This document shows, piece after piece, positions 1-12,271 of a DNA stretch of 64,000 nucleotides. Below the pieces are notes generated by a model that saw nothing but the letters and a program-made list of their open reading frames with translations, was not told the DNA's origin and did no database searches. A program made the position numbers and the translations under genes. Each line of letters opens with the position of its first letter. Positions within the stretch are counted from its first letter, which is position 1. Source of the stretch: Ligustrum vulgare. Lineage: Eukaryota; Streptophyta; Magnoliopsida; Lamiales; Oleaceae. Where the stretch lies: the NCBI GenBank assembly GCA_963555705.1, contig OY743190.1:9957501-10021500 (forward strand), read 5' to 3'.

Positions 1-613
1 GAAATGTTGCAATTGAGTTCCAAAACTTTTGATTTCTTTCAATTTGGTCACTGGACATGAAATTTGCTCTTCTTTTAGCTCAATTGCTCTTCGATCTTGT
101 CCATTTTCATTTCAATTGGGATTGTATCTAATTATACAAGATAAACACAATTTATAAGTAGATATTTGCTCAATTTGTCAATTAAAGTGTGTAAAATATA
201 CTTATCAACTGACGGGGTAAATGATCGATATTTATAGACTTTATAGCTACTGCAGTTAAAAATGAAAAATTCATGGAACTTATTTGAAAAACTTGTAGAA
301 GTAACTTTTGAGATAAGCTCTAACTTCTCAAATAAGTTCATTAATCAAATAGAATTTATTTTAGTAGATGAAGCTTATAATCTCTTCAAATAAGTTATAA
401 GTTAGCTTAATTGACTTTCCAAACATACTCTTAATCATGGTGTAACATGGAGGAGATTTTTGTTAAATGCACCAATAGGCACATCGTCTACTATATCGTC
501 AAAGGAAAACGTGCTGAGTGGCTATTGGTGTACTTAAAAATGGAAGAAATTTTGTTCCATTTTTTGGGTGTATTATCTGCAGAACGTCTATTACGTAGGA
601 CGTCTAACAAGTT
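1..613. other. AT-rich sequence without a gene
   Basis: No convincing gene is visible. Reading frames here are short and show no recognisable motif. The last 120 bases (about 500-613) are a diverged copy of sequence found again at 2839-2930, so they belong to a dispersed repeat or an old local duplication that was later hit by the fold-back element at 623. Confidence 0.5.
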
Positions 614-622
614 TTTTCCATT
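614..622. repeat. 9-bp target-site duplication, left copy
   Basis: TTTTCCATT, repeated exactly at 2053-2061 on the other side of the fold-back element. Confidence 0.75.
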
Positions 623-2052
623 GGGTAATCAGCAAAAATAGTTCTTTTGGATTCTTGTAAAAATGATCGTCAACGTTTAGATTTTGACATTTATATATTC
701 AGAATCACCAAATGTTGTAAAAATGATCCTTACCGTTAGATTCTGTTAGTTTTCATCGTTAAAAATTTTTAAATAGTACAAATGATCCTTAACATTTGAG
801 TTTCTTATGATAATAGTCTCTTACATATTAAACTCATGTTTGATATATTTAGTTTGTAACCTCAAAACGTTTGGTATATTTAGTCCATAACATATTAAGC
901 CTCTATTTGAGATCAATTATTTTAAATAATGTGTCATATAATTGTAATTTTAAAAAAAAAAATTGTGGTTAAAAAAATTGAATTTATTTGTAAATTATTG
1001 AATTGATATAATGTGTGATTGAAAATGAGTTTTAAAAAAATAAAGTTTATTCTGGATTTTTAAAGTACATAATAAAATATTTAACAAAAATTCACCGCAT
1101 TAACATTTTAAACTATTGGTAAAAAAAATATGGAACATAAACAAAAAAATACATTGGATATCATTTTAGGAATTGAATAACAAATATAATTTTATCAGTT
1201 CTACTATCGATTTCGATTTTGAGAATCAATCGATTTGAAAAGTAAGTTTGGAGAATTTGGGTTAAAAAGTAAGAATTTTTTTTAAAAATAAATTTATGCA
1301 TAAATTAAAAATAAATAAATTATTAATAGAACGTGTGGAAGAAAACGAGTTTTAAAAAAAAATGAAACTTTGAAAATAGATATTGATCGGTTCTTAAAAT
1401 TGAAAATTGAAAATAGATCTGATAAAAATATATTTGTTATTCAATTCCTAAAATGATGTCCAATGTATTTCTTTATTTATATTCCATGAATTTTTTTTTT
1501 TTTTTTTACCAAAAGGTTGAACTGTTAATGCAATGAGTTTTTGTTAAATATTTTATTGTGCACTTTAGAAATCCAGAATAAACTTTGTTTTTTTAAAACA
1601 CATTTTCAACCATATATTCCATCAATTAAATAATTTACAAATAAATTCAATTTTTTTTTAATCACAAATTCTTCAAAAAATTATAATTACAAGCCACATT
1701 ATTTGAAATAATTGGTCTCACATAGGGGTTTAATATGTTAGAGACTAAATACGCTAAACATATAGGGCTTAATATGTTATGAACTAAATATACAAAACGT
1801 TTGGAGGTTACAAAATAAATATGCAAAACATGACCTTAATATGTTATGGACTATTATCGCAAGAAACTCAAATGTTGGAGACTATTTATACTGTTTACAC
1901 ATTTTTAATGGTGGAAACTAACATAATCTAACGGCATGGATCATTTTCACAACGTTTGATTATTCTGAGGGTATAAATGCCAAAATTTAAACGTTGGGGG
2001 GACCATTTTAACAAGAAATCCAAAGATTAGGAACCATTTGTGTTGTTTTCCC
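623..2052. mobile_element. Fold-back Mutator-like element, about 1.43 kb, non-autonomous
   Basis: The two halves are inverted copies of each other: about 640-1260 pairs with about 1390-2030, leaving a short central loop. The tips read GGGTAATCAGCAAAAATAG on the left and, on the opposite strand, GGGAAAACAACACAAATGG on the right. A 9-bp direct duplication TTTTCCATT flanks it at 614-622 and 2053-2061. Long inverted arms and 9-bp duplications are typical of Mutator-like elements. No transposase frame is present. A paralogous sequence at 2839-2980 lacks the insertion and acts as an empty-site relative. The arms have diverged by many substitutions and small indels, so the insertion is old. Confidence 0.8.
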
Positions 2053-2061
2053 TTTTCCATT
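2053..2061. repeat. 9-bp target-site duplication, right copy
   Basis: TTTTCCATT, matching 614-622; it marks the right end of the fold-back Mutator-like element. Confidence 0.75.
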
Positions 2062-2519
2062 ACATAGTCCACATAATCCATTACCAAACGGGCTAGTAAT
2101 AGAATATATTTATGACAAGATACAACGACCATGTCCCACAATAAAAACATTCCAAATTACTTAACTTTGTACTTAATTATTAACTACTTAGTTTCATACT
2201 AGATATAAATCAAGTCACCCAATTAAATAGATATGCACATCGCCTATTATATATTAATGTTAAGTCCCGTTTGATTTTCATTAAACTTTTCTTAATTTTC
2301 TACAGTACTTAATCCCAACCATTCATAAAAAATTAAGCCCACAATTTTTTACTTTTCAATCAAATCTCAACCATCATTTCTACTAAAAAATCACTATTCA
2401 TTTAAAAAAAAAAACTCATTTTAAACAATACCAAATACACTCTAAGTGATTTTTAAGAGGCATTGAGACTCGTGATTTTTTTTATTAGTATATATAAAAC
2501 TTATTATTTTAGCAACTAA

Positions 2520-2797
2520 GAGAGTTGAAAGCGGTTCAATACTTTTTCAGAACTGTTATTTTTTTGAATTCAAGTTTCGATTTCAATTATTTATAAAAAT
2601 TGCACTCAAAAAGTATTTGAGGAAGTAATACATTAAAAAGTTAAAAATATTGTTTAGTTGACAAATTTTTTTGAAAAAATAAATTTTTTAAAACTATATA
2701 CTTGACATATATCTTGTTTCACATTCACACAAACTCGAGCTTTAAACAAAATCATCTTCAAATTAGTGAAATTAAGTAAAAAAAAAAAAAAAAAAAA
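2520..2797 (+). repeat. Dispersed repeat ending in poly(A), related to 29715-29965
   Basis: About 260 bases match 29715-29965 in the same orientation, including the shared stretch TTTTTCAGAACTGTTATTTT. This copy ends in a run of about 20 A at 2778-2797. A dispersed copy with an A tail could be the 3' end of a SINE or LINE, but I see no RNA polymerase III boxes and no reverse transcriptase, so the class is open. Confidence 0.55.
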
Positions 2798-2838
2798 GGG
2801 CTCTCTGTTTCACAACTTCAAGAACTCTATTATATCTT

Positions 2839-2985
2839 AACACGTGCTGAGTGGCCGTTGGTGTCTTTAACATGGAAGAAATTTTGTTCCATTTTTTTGG
2901 GTGTATTATCTGCACATCGTCTATTATTTAGTCCGCAGAATCCATATGTAATAGAATATATTTATGACATCATGATGGCGTGTAC
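2839..2985 (+). repeat. Paralogue of the sequence flanking the fold-back element (empty site)
   Basis: This stretch aligns to 515-600 plus 2068-2130 with the fold-back element missing. Shared blocks include GGAAGAAATTTTGTTCCATT and AATAGAATATATTTATGAC. It supports the borders placed at 623 and 2052. Confidence 0.6.
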
Positions 2986-5900
2986 GAAATTTGCATCTCT
3001 ATTCCAAAAATACGCCCCTTCAGGCTTCAGCCCTTCTCCACTGTAAAATCGAACCTCAAAGCCCAAGGCCCTAAATATACGAATTCCTGAAAATGTAGGG
3101 GAAGTTGCACTGATGTCACGTAATGAAACCTGTTTTGGTATATTGACACCTTTAATATTTTTCATTTAGAAATGCCATCTTGAAAAAAATGAATTGTATA
3201 AATGTCATGCTGAATTATAGCAACATATTGATTATTATTTAAAAACAGCAAAATCACATTTCAGTTACATAATTAAAAAATAAAAAAGGTAATATATCGT
3301 AAATAAACAATTTTCAATAACTGTCCACATCAAAACAGATGATTCAGACTTCTGCATACCATCTTCTTCCCACTTTGTGCCATTCTTTGCAGTATCATTC
3401 TTCTCGTTCAAAAAATAGCTCCTCTTAGCGTCTACGCCAACGAATATGCTTATGCTCTAAATAAGTGTGGTGAATAAGCAACCCAATAGATTAAGGCATC
3501 AAACACTATCGCCACACAATATATCACTATGGTGTATCATTCCAATTAAATCAACAACTACTCACTTCTTTGATCACAGGACGAATTTGATCAGTCAGGA
3601 TTTGTCTGATAGGAAACAGTTCAGTTATCTACTGGTTCAAGAATTCACTGGTTCAATTGCTGTAAGTATTCATTTGTCCAACACTATGGTAGAAGACTAA
3701 GAGAAACTGCAAACAAGATCTGCTGGGGAAGCAATTTTCCTGAAAAAAAAACGAATATATTATTAGTATTGATTGAAAAATAATGTATGTATTGTTGCTC
3801 ATTTATTTCATTGTGTCTATGCAGTGTGCACACATATCCATAATTGCAGAATCCATTATTTCCACATCAAAAAATTACAATTATCCATCTACTGCGGCGT
3901 GAACTACATCGGGGATCATCTGATTCGTTTATATTAGTTTCAGTAAAATATATTATCACTTCCAACCACCTAATCCATGAGATAGGTAACCGTTCAAAGG
4001 GGCATGCAGGTTTGGGATCATGTACTGAATTATTAAAGTTGTGTGGCGGTGGAATCTGATTTAGTATTCTCTATGTAGGGAGTAGATTCAAGCATCACAA
4101 GCAAATATGTTTAAGTTTTTAATTTATGTTTTGGAAAGTAATTGAACCCAGTTGAATAAATGATATTGTTGCCGCTTACTAAAATCTACCTAAAGTATCA
4201 AAATTTTTTCTAACATAGACAAGGACTGGTTTCATTACACCCACAAAATTATTGTATTAGGATAAAACTCTTTGTCTCTTTGATTAATGTTTATTATAGA
4301 ACTACCACACGTAAAAGTTTCATTAATGTACATTGATATTTCGTAGGATTCATAATGAGATTTATTCATATTGAATTCATTTTTAAAAAATATAATATGT
4401 GTTTACTATCCATTTTTAACCATTAGAATGTACTAATATGGATGTTTAAAATGGTGATATATGATCTTGTAACAGGAAATGGCTATTGTAACAGTGTTTG
4501 TACACTTTGGCGTTTAGACGAAATGAGTGATGTTGATGTTCATGACCAAGAATAATACCCTTCAAAAGCTAAAGAAGTGATCATGGGTTCCAAAACACGT
4601 GGATATGTTCATTTATCATTATACCTCAGACGGCACTTTCATTCGTATTTCTTTTATTTCAAAATGTTGATGGGAACTAATGATTGAATGATGGTATAAT
4701 ATGAAGCGTTCCTAGTCAGTGAATTATTGTTTCAATAATACTAAATGTCAATGTATTTTTCTAGTCAGTAGGTGATTCCATGATTACTCAGTGGCAGGAA
4801 TTAATTCGAGCTGATTGAAAATGAATCGTCCAACACTAATTATCAGAAGAAATATAGTTATCATATAATATATGGAGTATAAAATATTTCATGATGCATA
4901 GCGTAGCTGTTAACTTTTGTGTTAACTGAAATAATTGCAAATGGACATTATTATGATTTGAGAGAATGAACAGAGAGGTGGTTTCAACAGTAGGGTGTGA
5001 TGGTAGTATGCAAACTCCATGATGTCTTGAAGAACAACCCATGTTTATACAGCAAAACATGAGTTGTGACTTGATATTGTCACCTCAATACGCTCTCAAC
5101 TAATTGAAAATGGAGATTCTTTGATTGTTAATGTTAAGAAACTGAACAAGGAAGTCTAATGTTGCACTCAAAAGCAATTAATGACATTTTTGATGAATCA
5201 ACAATGCAGTCACTGGTGTTTGAAGTAATACAATTTCAGAGACATGGTGTTATTGCATTTAGGTATGGAATTGGAGTGATAATCAGTTACCAAAATTTTA
5301 TATGAATTTTGTTCTCTCATAAATCATGTAATTATTTAAACAATTATACCACCGTTGTTGATCTCAATTTCCTATAACATAGATATATATCTTTAGGTAA
5401 AAAGCCTTACAAGACTGGGAATATTATACCCTCCCTCATTTGGTATATATATATTTTTTACTTCTGACATATTTCTTTAATAAACTACCCTAACCTATGT
5501 ACACATATTATTCTACAAGTTCCTTTAATGAAATTGGCAGACCTGATCTTAACATACTTGTAAAGGCATAAATCATCAGAATACATTTGTAATATCATGA
5601 GTTTCATTGTTTAAATCTCATTTCTAGGTCATGGACTTGAAAGCTAGACTTGTAAAAATGTTCGGCACACTTATGATACCCACATTAGTTTCTAACGATG
5701 TTTAGCAAACTTGTAAAAAGGTTTAGCACACATCCATGCTCTCTTCTATCAGTCCAGAATGCAATAATGTTAACTTCGGGTGAATGGTTCCAACTTAGTT
5801 TCTAAATACACTCATTCTTTACCATAGACAGATGGAGTTGGTTTTGATTATATAAGTTAATTTTCTCTGATTGACATCTATTTTTCACCTCCCCAATACA

Positions 5901-6433
5901 AGGTGTCGATCATGTGCATCTTAGGATTTTTCTTGCGATCAGTTTACATTTGAATTACAGAAGATCCCGGTCCATGAGCCAAAACCTCATACTAAAGTTT
6001 CTTCAGATCATCGCCCATGGACTGGATTGCTCCTAAAACCGACATATACAATTTTCATATACAAGATTCCAATTTTGACAGTGAAAAAGGTGTGGATTAG
6101 GTAATATCTTATGTAGGTAAACCCACATGAAATAGTTCATAAGCATATTAATAATGCCAAAAACTCGTATGGGAAACAAGAATATTTTATTGAGAAAACA
6201 TCAATGTGTCACTAAATGGATAATGAAAAACTAAAGGGGGAATGTATGCTACAATTGACATTTTATTAATGAACCATGACAAAATCAATAGTGACGAAAC
6301 AATCGAAGTCTCAATATATCTCCCTCAATAGAACTAGGCAGTAGATTAATCGTGGGTTCATTTCCATTTCCTGCATATCAAGGAAACATCTGAAACAAGT
6401 TGATCTAAATATCCTTTTCTGTTCATCTAAGAA
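2986..6433. other. 3.4 kb without a recognisable gene
   Basis: Base composition is less AT-extreme than elsewhere, and some stretches look like old single-copy sequence. I could not join the short open frames into a plausible spliced product, and no LTR, terminal inverted repeat or RNA gene stands out. Confidence 0.4.
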
Positions 6434-6764
6434 TCATCCATTCAGGATGGCTGCGATGAGGTCAGATGGCTTAAAATTCACCTTCCCTTGAAACAAGTAT
6501 TCAGGTTTCACCTTCAATTCCCATTTCTGTAGTATCCAACAAGATAAAAATCTAAGTATGATATATGATGAATAACCTAAGTGTTATAATAAAGTGTGAG
6601 ATAATGAAATTGATTAGATGATCCAATTAAACGAACCTAATTTTGCAATGGGACCTCTTTAGATATATTTTTCCTGCAGGGTGTCCTAGCACCTTTATTG
6701 TGTTTCCCTAGCATCCCAAGACTGGATGCTCCTGTTGTATTTGACTCCGAAACCAGCATTTTTA
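6434..6764 (-). CDS. Candidate last two exons of an unrecognised gene
   Basis: On the minus strand an exon at 6655-6764 starts after an AG acceptor and ends at AAAGAG|GT. The next exon, 6434-6526, starts after TACTACAG and runs 30 codons to TGA. The phases agree: the first exon is 2 nt plus 36 codons and the second begins at phase 0. The joined tail reads about 67 residues, is rich in Lys and Ser, and ends KPSDLIAAILNG. Upstream on the same strand, 7459-7620 holds more open frame with a possible GT donor at 7457-7458, but it does not join in frame to 6764, so either another exon lies between or the gene is broken. I do not recognise the family. It could be a small nuclear protein gene or a chance chain of splice-like sites. 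Confidence 0.3.
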
Positions 6765-8400
6765 CTAGACCTATACTTGTCCATCAATTGAGTACAACTG
6801 CAAACAATGATACCCGCTGTTAATAACCAGATGAAAGGATAGAAGTCTCCTTCATATTAGAATTGTCCAAATATAGTTTATATCACTTAGAACGAAATCA
6901 AAAGTGATCTTGCAACCTGTTAACAATCAATATGAAGGAGAGATGAACGCCATTTTACGATGCAACAATCATTGACAGGGAATTTCAAACGGTCACAAAA
7001 TTAACTTCTTATCAGTGAGAACAAGAACAAAGTGATCTTTCAATCAAAATCATGTGAAACATTCAGAATTTTATGGTCCAACATTTTACAGCAAATCATT
7101 CTGCCCAATTTGTCTGGTTTATAAGTTTGTCACCATTGTAAAGCTTCTTAAAATTATGGGAAGAACAAGATTGCTGATGGGTAGACTCGTCATTTGATTA
7201 GGGAAATGCAGTAAGCATGACAATCTCAAGTTCAAGATATAATTAGTTAGTGCAAATCCATAAAAAATTGTGTAAACCTCATATTCAACATCATCATCAT
7301 CTAATAATGTACAACGTAATTGTTACGCATATGATTGAATTTCTTGAAACCACACTCATATTATGCAGGGCATTCATCTAAACACTCTTTCACTCAATTA
7401 GACAACAATTTGTGTCTGATACAAACAACTTCATAATCATGTATATTCATCCACTGACCTTCTCCATGACGGTTTCGAGTTTCCCATAGTCAAAGATTGC
7501 TGCTTTGATGTCCAGCCTTTGCCAGCAGCGCCTTGAGCATGGTAGTGATTACAGTGAGGTAAAATTGATGCGAAAGTAGTTGTAGTACTTTCTGAAGCAG
7601 ACTTGGGCATTGGAGAGCGACTCAATTTGGAGAAGGCGTTGCAATCAAGGAGCTTTGGCCAGGGACGACGATGGGCAAGGCCTATGTCAAATACTTTGGA
7701 ATAAAATTCACTAAATGTAGAAACGGAGGAGGATTGCTAAGTGTGAGTGATGGTGATGGAAATGGCAATGGCGGATGTTGCGGTCGAAATGGTGGCGGTG
7801 TCTCATAGGAATCATAAATGGGGAGGATTGTTGGGTGTTAATTAACTAGACTAGATCAGTTATATTAGGAGATATGATTGAAATTTGAATATTTAAATTT
7901 TATTTTATTTTTTTTATTAAATTGGATGATATTTTACCAAATTATTTACCTTCACTTGGCATATAACAAATTACATTATTATTGTAGTCAAATATTAAAA
8001 ATCATATTAATAAGGTGGGTGTAGGCCTAAATTTCACGAAAATGTATCATAAGATCATATTAAAAAGGGTTAAATACACAAATACACAACCTTAAAGGAT
8101 ATATTTTTAAATATTAAGTATTTTTAAAAATATTTCAACAATACAAAATATATTATCAAAATCAGGTAATTTTTTATTTTTTTTTTAAAAAAAATCTTCA
8201 GCTTTTGCTTCAACCACCAATTATATCAAATTCAATCATCCACAAGTTGATTGCTCGACAAGGTGACTCCAGTTAAGGTCTCCATACACCGTCGCATGGT
8301 CAAAAATTCGCAGTTTTAAATCGGTCAGTGAGACTCCAGAAAAAATCCGACCAAAGCGTGAAATTCCCGTTCCACTGAACTTGCTTCTGTCTTCCTAAGA
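6765..8400. other. Mostly noncoding; possible upstream exons of the minus-strand candidate
   Basis: The stretch 7430-7700 has higher GC and codon-like content on the minus strand, and 7740-7810 is GC-rich in simple GGTGATGG-like runs. The remainder is AT-rich. Nothing here can be named. Confidence 0.35.
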
Positions 8401-8407
8401 AACCGTC

Positions 8408-8632
8408 GTGGCGGAGCCAAACACAACAAGCAACCATAATCAGGCCCACTCCTTTACCTACTCTGGTCAATTTTCTTATTCTCCAATCCAGAGCTCGAAA
8501 TTAAGACTTTGCCAACGCAACACCGAATCCTGTGAAAGCTTAACAATTTCAACAAATTCCTTTGTTCCTATTGAGTTTTTACCTTTAGTTTCCTTTTCTT
8601 TTTTAGGAATGTTTCTTCAATCCATTGCTTAA
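8408..8632 (+). CDS. Weak 74-codon open frame, possibly chance
   Basis: The frame opens with Met-Ala-Glu-Pro and is rich in Ser, Thr and Asn, with a hydrophobic tail that comes from a locally duplicated segment. The 37 bases ending the frame (8596-8632) are repeated at 8651-8687. There is no domain, no obvious splice partner and no conserved motif. It may be the start of a lost gene; I would not rely on it. Confidence 0.12.
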   Translation: MAEPNTTSNHNQAHSFTYSGQFSYSPIQSSKLRLCQRNTESCESLTISTNSFVPIEFLPLVSFSFLGMFLQSIA

Positions 8633-8687
8633 TTTCCAGCCAGTCTGTCTTTTCTCTTTTTTAGGAATGTTTCTTCAATCCATTGCT
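8596..8687 (+). repeat. Short direct duplication, 55-bp offset
   Basis: The segment containing TTTTTTAGGAATGTTTCTTC occurs at 8596-8632 and again at 8651-8687, nearly identical. It is a small, recent local duplication. Confidence 0.7.
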
Positions 8688-8779
8688 TGTTTGTAGTAGG
8701 AGTTTTTTTAATGATTTTTTAGTTTTTTGAAGAATTTGTAGTTGAAAAGTGTAAAAAGTGATGAGATTCATAGAAATGT

Positions 8780-9480
8780 GTGGTTGAAAATCTTAATTAA
8801 TTAGTACAGTTTGTAATTAATTACAACTGTAACTTAATTTCAATTTTTTAATTAATTACAATTATAACTAATTAATCAACATTGTAACTTAATTACATAT
8901 TAATAGTCACTCGAAATTTTATTTTTCTTTTAAAATTAATTGAACTAATTACAAATTATAATGAACTACAGTCTGTAATTAATTACAATTGTAACTTAAT
9001 TACATTCAACAATGAATTACACTTGTAATTAATTACAATTATAACTTAATTTCAAATTTGTAATCAATTACAAATGTAACTAATTAGTTACTATTGTATT
9101 TTAATTGTATAGTACAAGTCTATCGAAATTTCATTTTCCTTTTAAAATTAATTGAATTACTTACAGACTGTAATTAATTACAATTGCTACTTAAATACAT
9201 TCAGTAATGAATTACTGATTGTGATTAATTAATATTGTAACTTAATTATATTTTGTAATTAATTACGATTGTAATTTATGAATTAGTTAAACATTAGTGT
9301 AATTTGTAATTAATTACATTAGTGTAATTCGTAATTAATTACATTAATGTAATCTGTAATCAACCGCTGCCACAACCGCCGTCATCATTGAATCGCCGTT
9401 GAAAATAAAATTGTAACTTTATTTCAATTTTTGTAATTAATTACAATTGTAACTTTATATTGTTTTGTAAAAAGTTACGA
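8780..9480. repeat. AT-rich degenerate tandem repeat block
   Basis: The motif TAATTAATTACAATTGTAAC and close variants recur many times over about 700 bases, in both orientations because the motif is nearly palindromic. Units are irregular, with no fixed period. A GC-richer interruption sits at about 9360-9400. The block abuts the truncated end of the NPF pseudogene. Confidence 0.65.
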
Positions 9481-9842
9481 TTGTAAACGAACAAGTACAA
9501 ATGAGTGTAATCTTCACGTTTGGAGGAAAATTAGACTACAAACTTTGGATCTGACTGAGGAGGATGGATCGGAAGGTAAGTGACTCGACTCGTTTAAACA
9601 CAAAATCATGTAACAACTTTTTAAACAGGTTACTCGAAGGTTGCTCTGGCAATTTCAACTTTCTCTTTTTAAATGCAACAACTAGAGCTTGTGCCATACT
9701 TGCTAGGGGACTTCCTTCAGGCAATACTTGGACATAAATTCTGCTCCCAATGAAGAAGAAGGTGCAGGACAAGAACATCAGAAATGTGGGAATGCCTAAT
9801 CCGAAAGCCCAATCATGATGATGATTGTCAAAGATAATTAAC

Positions 9843-10147
9843 TGTTGGCGTGAGCTGTACCTCAATTATATATATTAGGAAATTATTGGATCTTGATTTG
9901 TATATATCCGTGATTGTTTACATCCCAATTGTTATGGGATTGATCTTTTATTCCATTACCAAAGATAGCATAGGTGAATGGTTGTGAAGAATCATCTTCT
10001 GTATATTTATATGAAGTCTATCAAAGAATAAAAGTATGACGAGTATAAATTCTCTCTAAGTTAACATTAACATCATTGCAAAAGTGAAGGTGAAGTAGTG
10101 CCAATTGAAAAAAGCTGCTGATTCCTTTTCTCCCAGAATCTATATTG
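9843..10147 (+). repeat. 5' LTR of Copia element 1
   Basis: Begins TGTTGGCGTGAGCTGTACC and matches 11967-12271 along its whole length. The terminal CA may be at 10149-10150 if the last three bases have been lost from the other copy. Confidence 0.8.
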
Positions 10148-11959
10148 TCACTGTCTCCTGACAATGACAATCCTTCTCCTGAGAATATCTCTGAGCCTGA
10201 GAATTTCTCTAAGGTAACCTCTCCTTTACAACTCTCTAGTGATGATTTGGATACTCCAGCTGGTTATCACTTACCTTTCAGGCACAATAGGGGTAAGCCC
10301 CCAGCTCTTTACTCACGAGATGAAGAAGGAAAACGATCAAAGTACCCGATCTCTAATCATGTAACCTCACAATGGCTTCCGGAACCTCTCAAAGCCTTTG
10401 CACACAAACTTTCCTCTTGTCAAATCCCTAATGGAGTTCATGATGCTTTAGTAGATCCACAATGGTCCTGAGCAATTCAAGAAGAAATGGAAGCCCTAGA
10501 GAAGAACAAGACATGGAGTCTGGTTTCACTGCTAAATGGAAAAAGAACTATTGGGTGTAAGTGGGTGTTCTCTATTAAGCATAAAGCTGATGGATCCATT
10601 GAACGATACAAGGCAAGATTAGTAGCCAAAGGTTATACACAGACGTACGGAATAGACTATTAGGAGACATTTTCTCCGGTGGCAAAATTAAACACTATTA
10701 GAGTCTTATTATCCTTAGCTACAAATTTGGATTGGTCACTACACCAGTTTGACGTGAAGAACACTTTCCTTCATGGAGATTTGGAGGAGGAAGTATACAT
10801 GGATATCCCACTGGGCTATGTCTCATCCATCCCAGGAACTGTATGCAAGTTACAAAGGGCTTTATATGGACTTAAGCAGTCACCACGTGCATGGTTTGGT
10901 CGTTTTAGCATGGCTATGAGAAAGTATGGTTTCCAACAAAGCAACTCAGATCATACTCTCTTCTTGAAACGACGACAAGAGAAAGTAACCGCCTTGATAA
11001 TTTATGTAGACGACATGATCATTACAGGAGATGATACAGAAGAAATCTCTAAACAGCAAAAACAATTGGCTGGCAAATTCGAAATGAAGAACTTGGGTGG
11101 ACTTAAGTATTTCTTAGGAATCGAAGTGGCTAGGTCAAGACGAGGCATCTTTCTTTTACAGAGAAAGTATGCACTTGATCTACTGACTGAAGTAGGAATG
11201 CTTGACTGCAAGCCAGCTGACACTCCAACAGTTCAGAACCTGAAGCTTGGAGAGTATCCTGATCAAGAACCAACTGATAAAGAGAAGTATCAACGACTGG
11301 TGGGTAAACTGATTTACTTATCCCATACTCATCCAGACATTTCTTACGCCGTTAGTCTAGTCAGTCAATTTATGCATTGTCCCAATAAAGACCATATGGA
11401 TGCAGTTGTTTGAATACTTCGTTACTTGAAATCAGCTCCAGGGAGGGGGCTTATGTTCTCCAAGAATAGTCATTTGGATATTGAGGGTTATACAGATGCT
11501 GATTGGGCAGGAAACTTGTCAGATAGAAAATCTACATCTGGTTACTTCACTTTTGTTGGTGGTAACTTGGTTACATGGAGGAGTAAGAAACAGAAAGTAG
11601 TAGCATTGTCAAGTGCTGAAGCCGAATTTTGAGGAATGGCTAAGGGCCTTTGTGAGCTTCTCTGGGTTAGAAGACTACTCTCAGAGATTCGTTTTGCTCC
11701 CAGATCAGGAATGAATCTGTATTGTGATAATAAGGCTGCAATTGAAATATCTCAGAACCCAATTCAACATGATCGAACAAAGCACATTGAGATAGACCGA
11801 CATTTCATTAAGCAGAATCTCAAAGAAGGAGTGATTCAATGTCCCTTTGTCAAGTCAGAGGATCAACTTGCTGATATGCTTACAAAAGCTGTTTCCAACA
11901 AAATCTTTCATGGCTCACTTGACAAGTTGGGCATCGAAGATATCTTTGCACCAACTTGA
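10148..11959 (+). pseudogene. Copia pol remnant: reverse transcriptase and RNase H
   Basis: The frame starts in the acidic, Pro/Ser-rich hinge after integrase, then carries the RT entry [20 protein letters not shown], the [10 protein letters not shown] block, [11 protein letters not shown] and the catalytic YVDDM. It continues into the RNase H region with TDADWAG, DRKSTSGY and SAEAEF and ends shortly before the polypurine tract. In-frame stops occur at 10469-10471, 10661-10663, 11411-11413 and 11630-11632; several sit where the family has Arg or Gln, as expected from C-to-T changes. RT and RNase H would copy element RNA into DNA in the particle, but this copy is inactive. Confidence 0.85.
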
Positions 11960-11966
11960 GGGAGAG
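11957..11966 (+). promoter_or_regulatory. Polypurine tract of Copia element 1
   Basis: Purine-rich TTGAGGGAGAG directly before the TG of the 3' LTR; this is the plus-strand priming site in LTR retrotransposons. Confidence 0.7.
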
Positions 11967-12271
11967 TGTTGGCATGAGTTGTACCTCAATTATATATATT
12001 AGGAAATTATTGAATCTTGATTTGTATATATCCGTGATTGTTTACATCCCAATTGTTATGGGATTGATCTTTTATTCCATTACCAAAGATAGCCTAGGTG
12101 AATAGTTGTAAAGAATCATCTTCTGTATATTTATATGAAATCTATCAAAGAATAAAAGTATGACGAGCATAAATTCTCTCTAAGTTAACACTAACATCAT
12201 TGCAAAAGTGAAGGTGAAGTAGTGCCAATTGAAAAAAGTTGCTGATTCCTTTTCTCCCAGAATCTATATTG
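11967..12271 (+). repeat. 3' LTR of Copia element 1
   Basis: Begins TGTTGGCATGAGTTGTACC. The downstream neighbour is the NPF exon on the opposite strand. Confidence 0.8.

Larger units (their letters stand above)
9843..12271 (+). mobile_element. Ty1/Copia retrotransposon with large internal deletion
   Basis: Two direct LTRs (9843-10147 and 11967-12271) enclose only the hinge after integrase, reverse transcriptase and RNase H. The primer-binding site, gag, protease and integrase are gone, and the 5' LTR joins directly to pol sequence. A polypurine tract TTGAGGGAGAG precedes the 3' LTR. The element lies inside the NPF pseudogene but no matching 5-bp duplication flanks it (TTAAC on the left, AGATT on the right), consistent with flanking deletion or ectopic recombination. 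The LTRs differ at roughly a dozen positions by eye. Confidence 0.85.
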
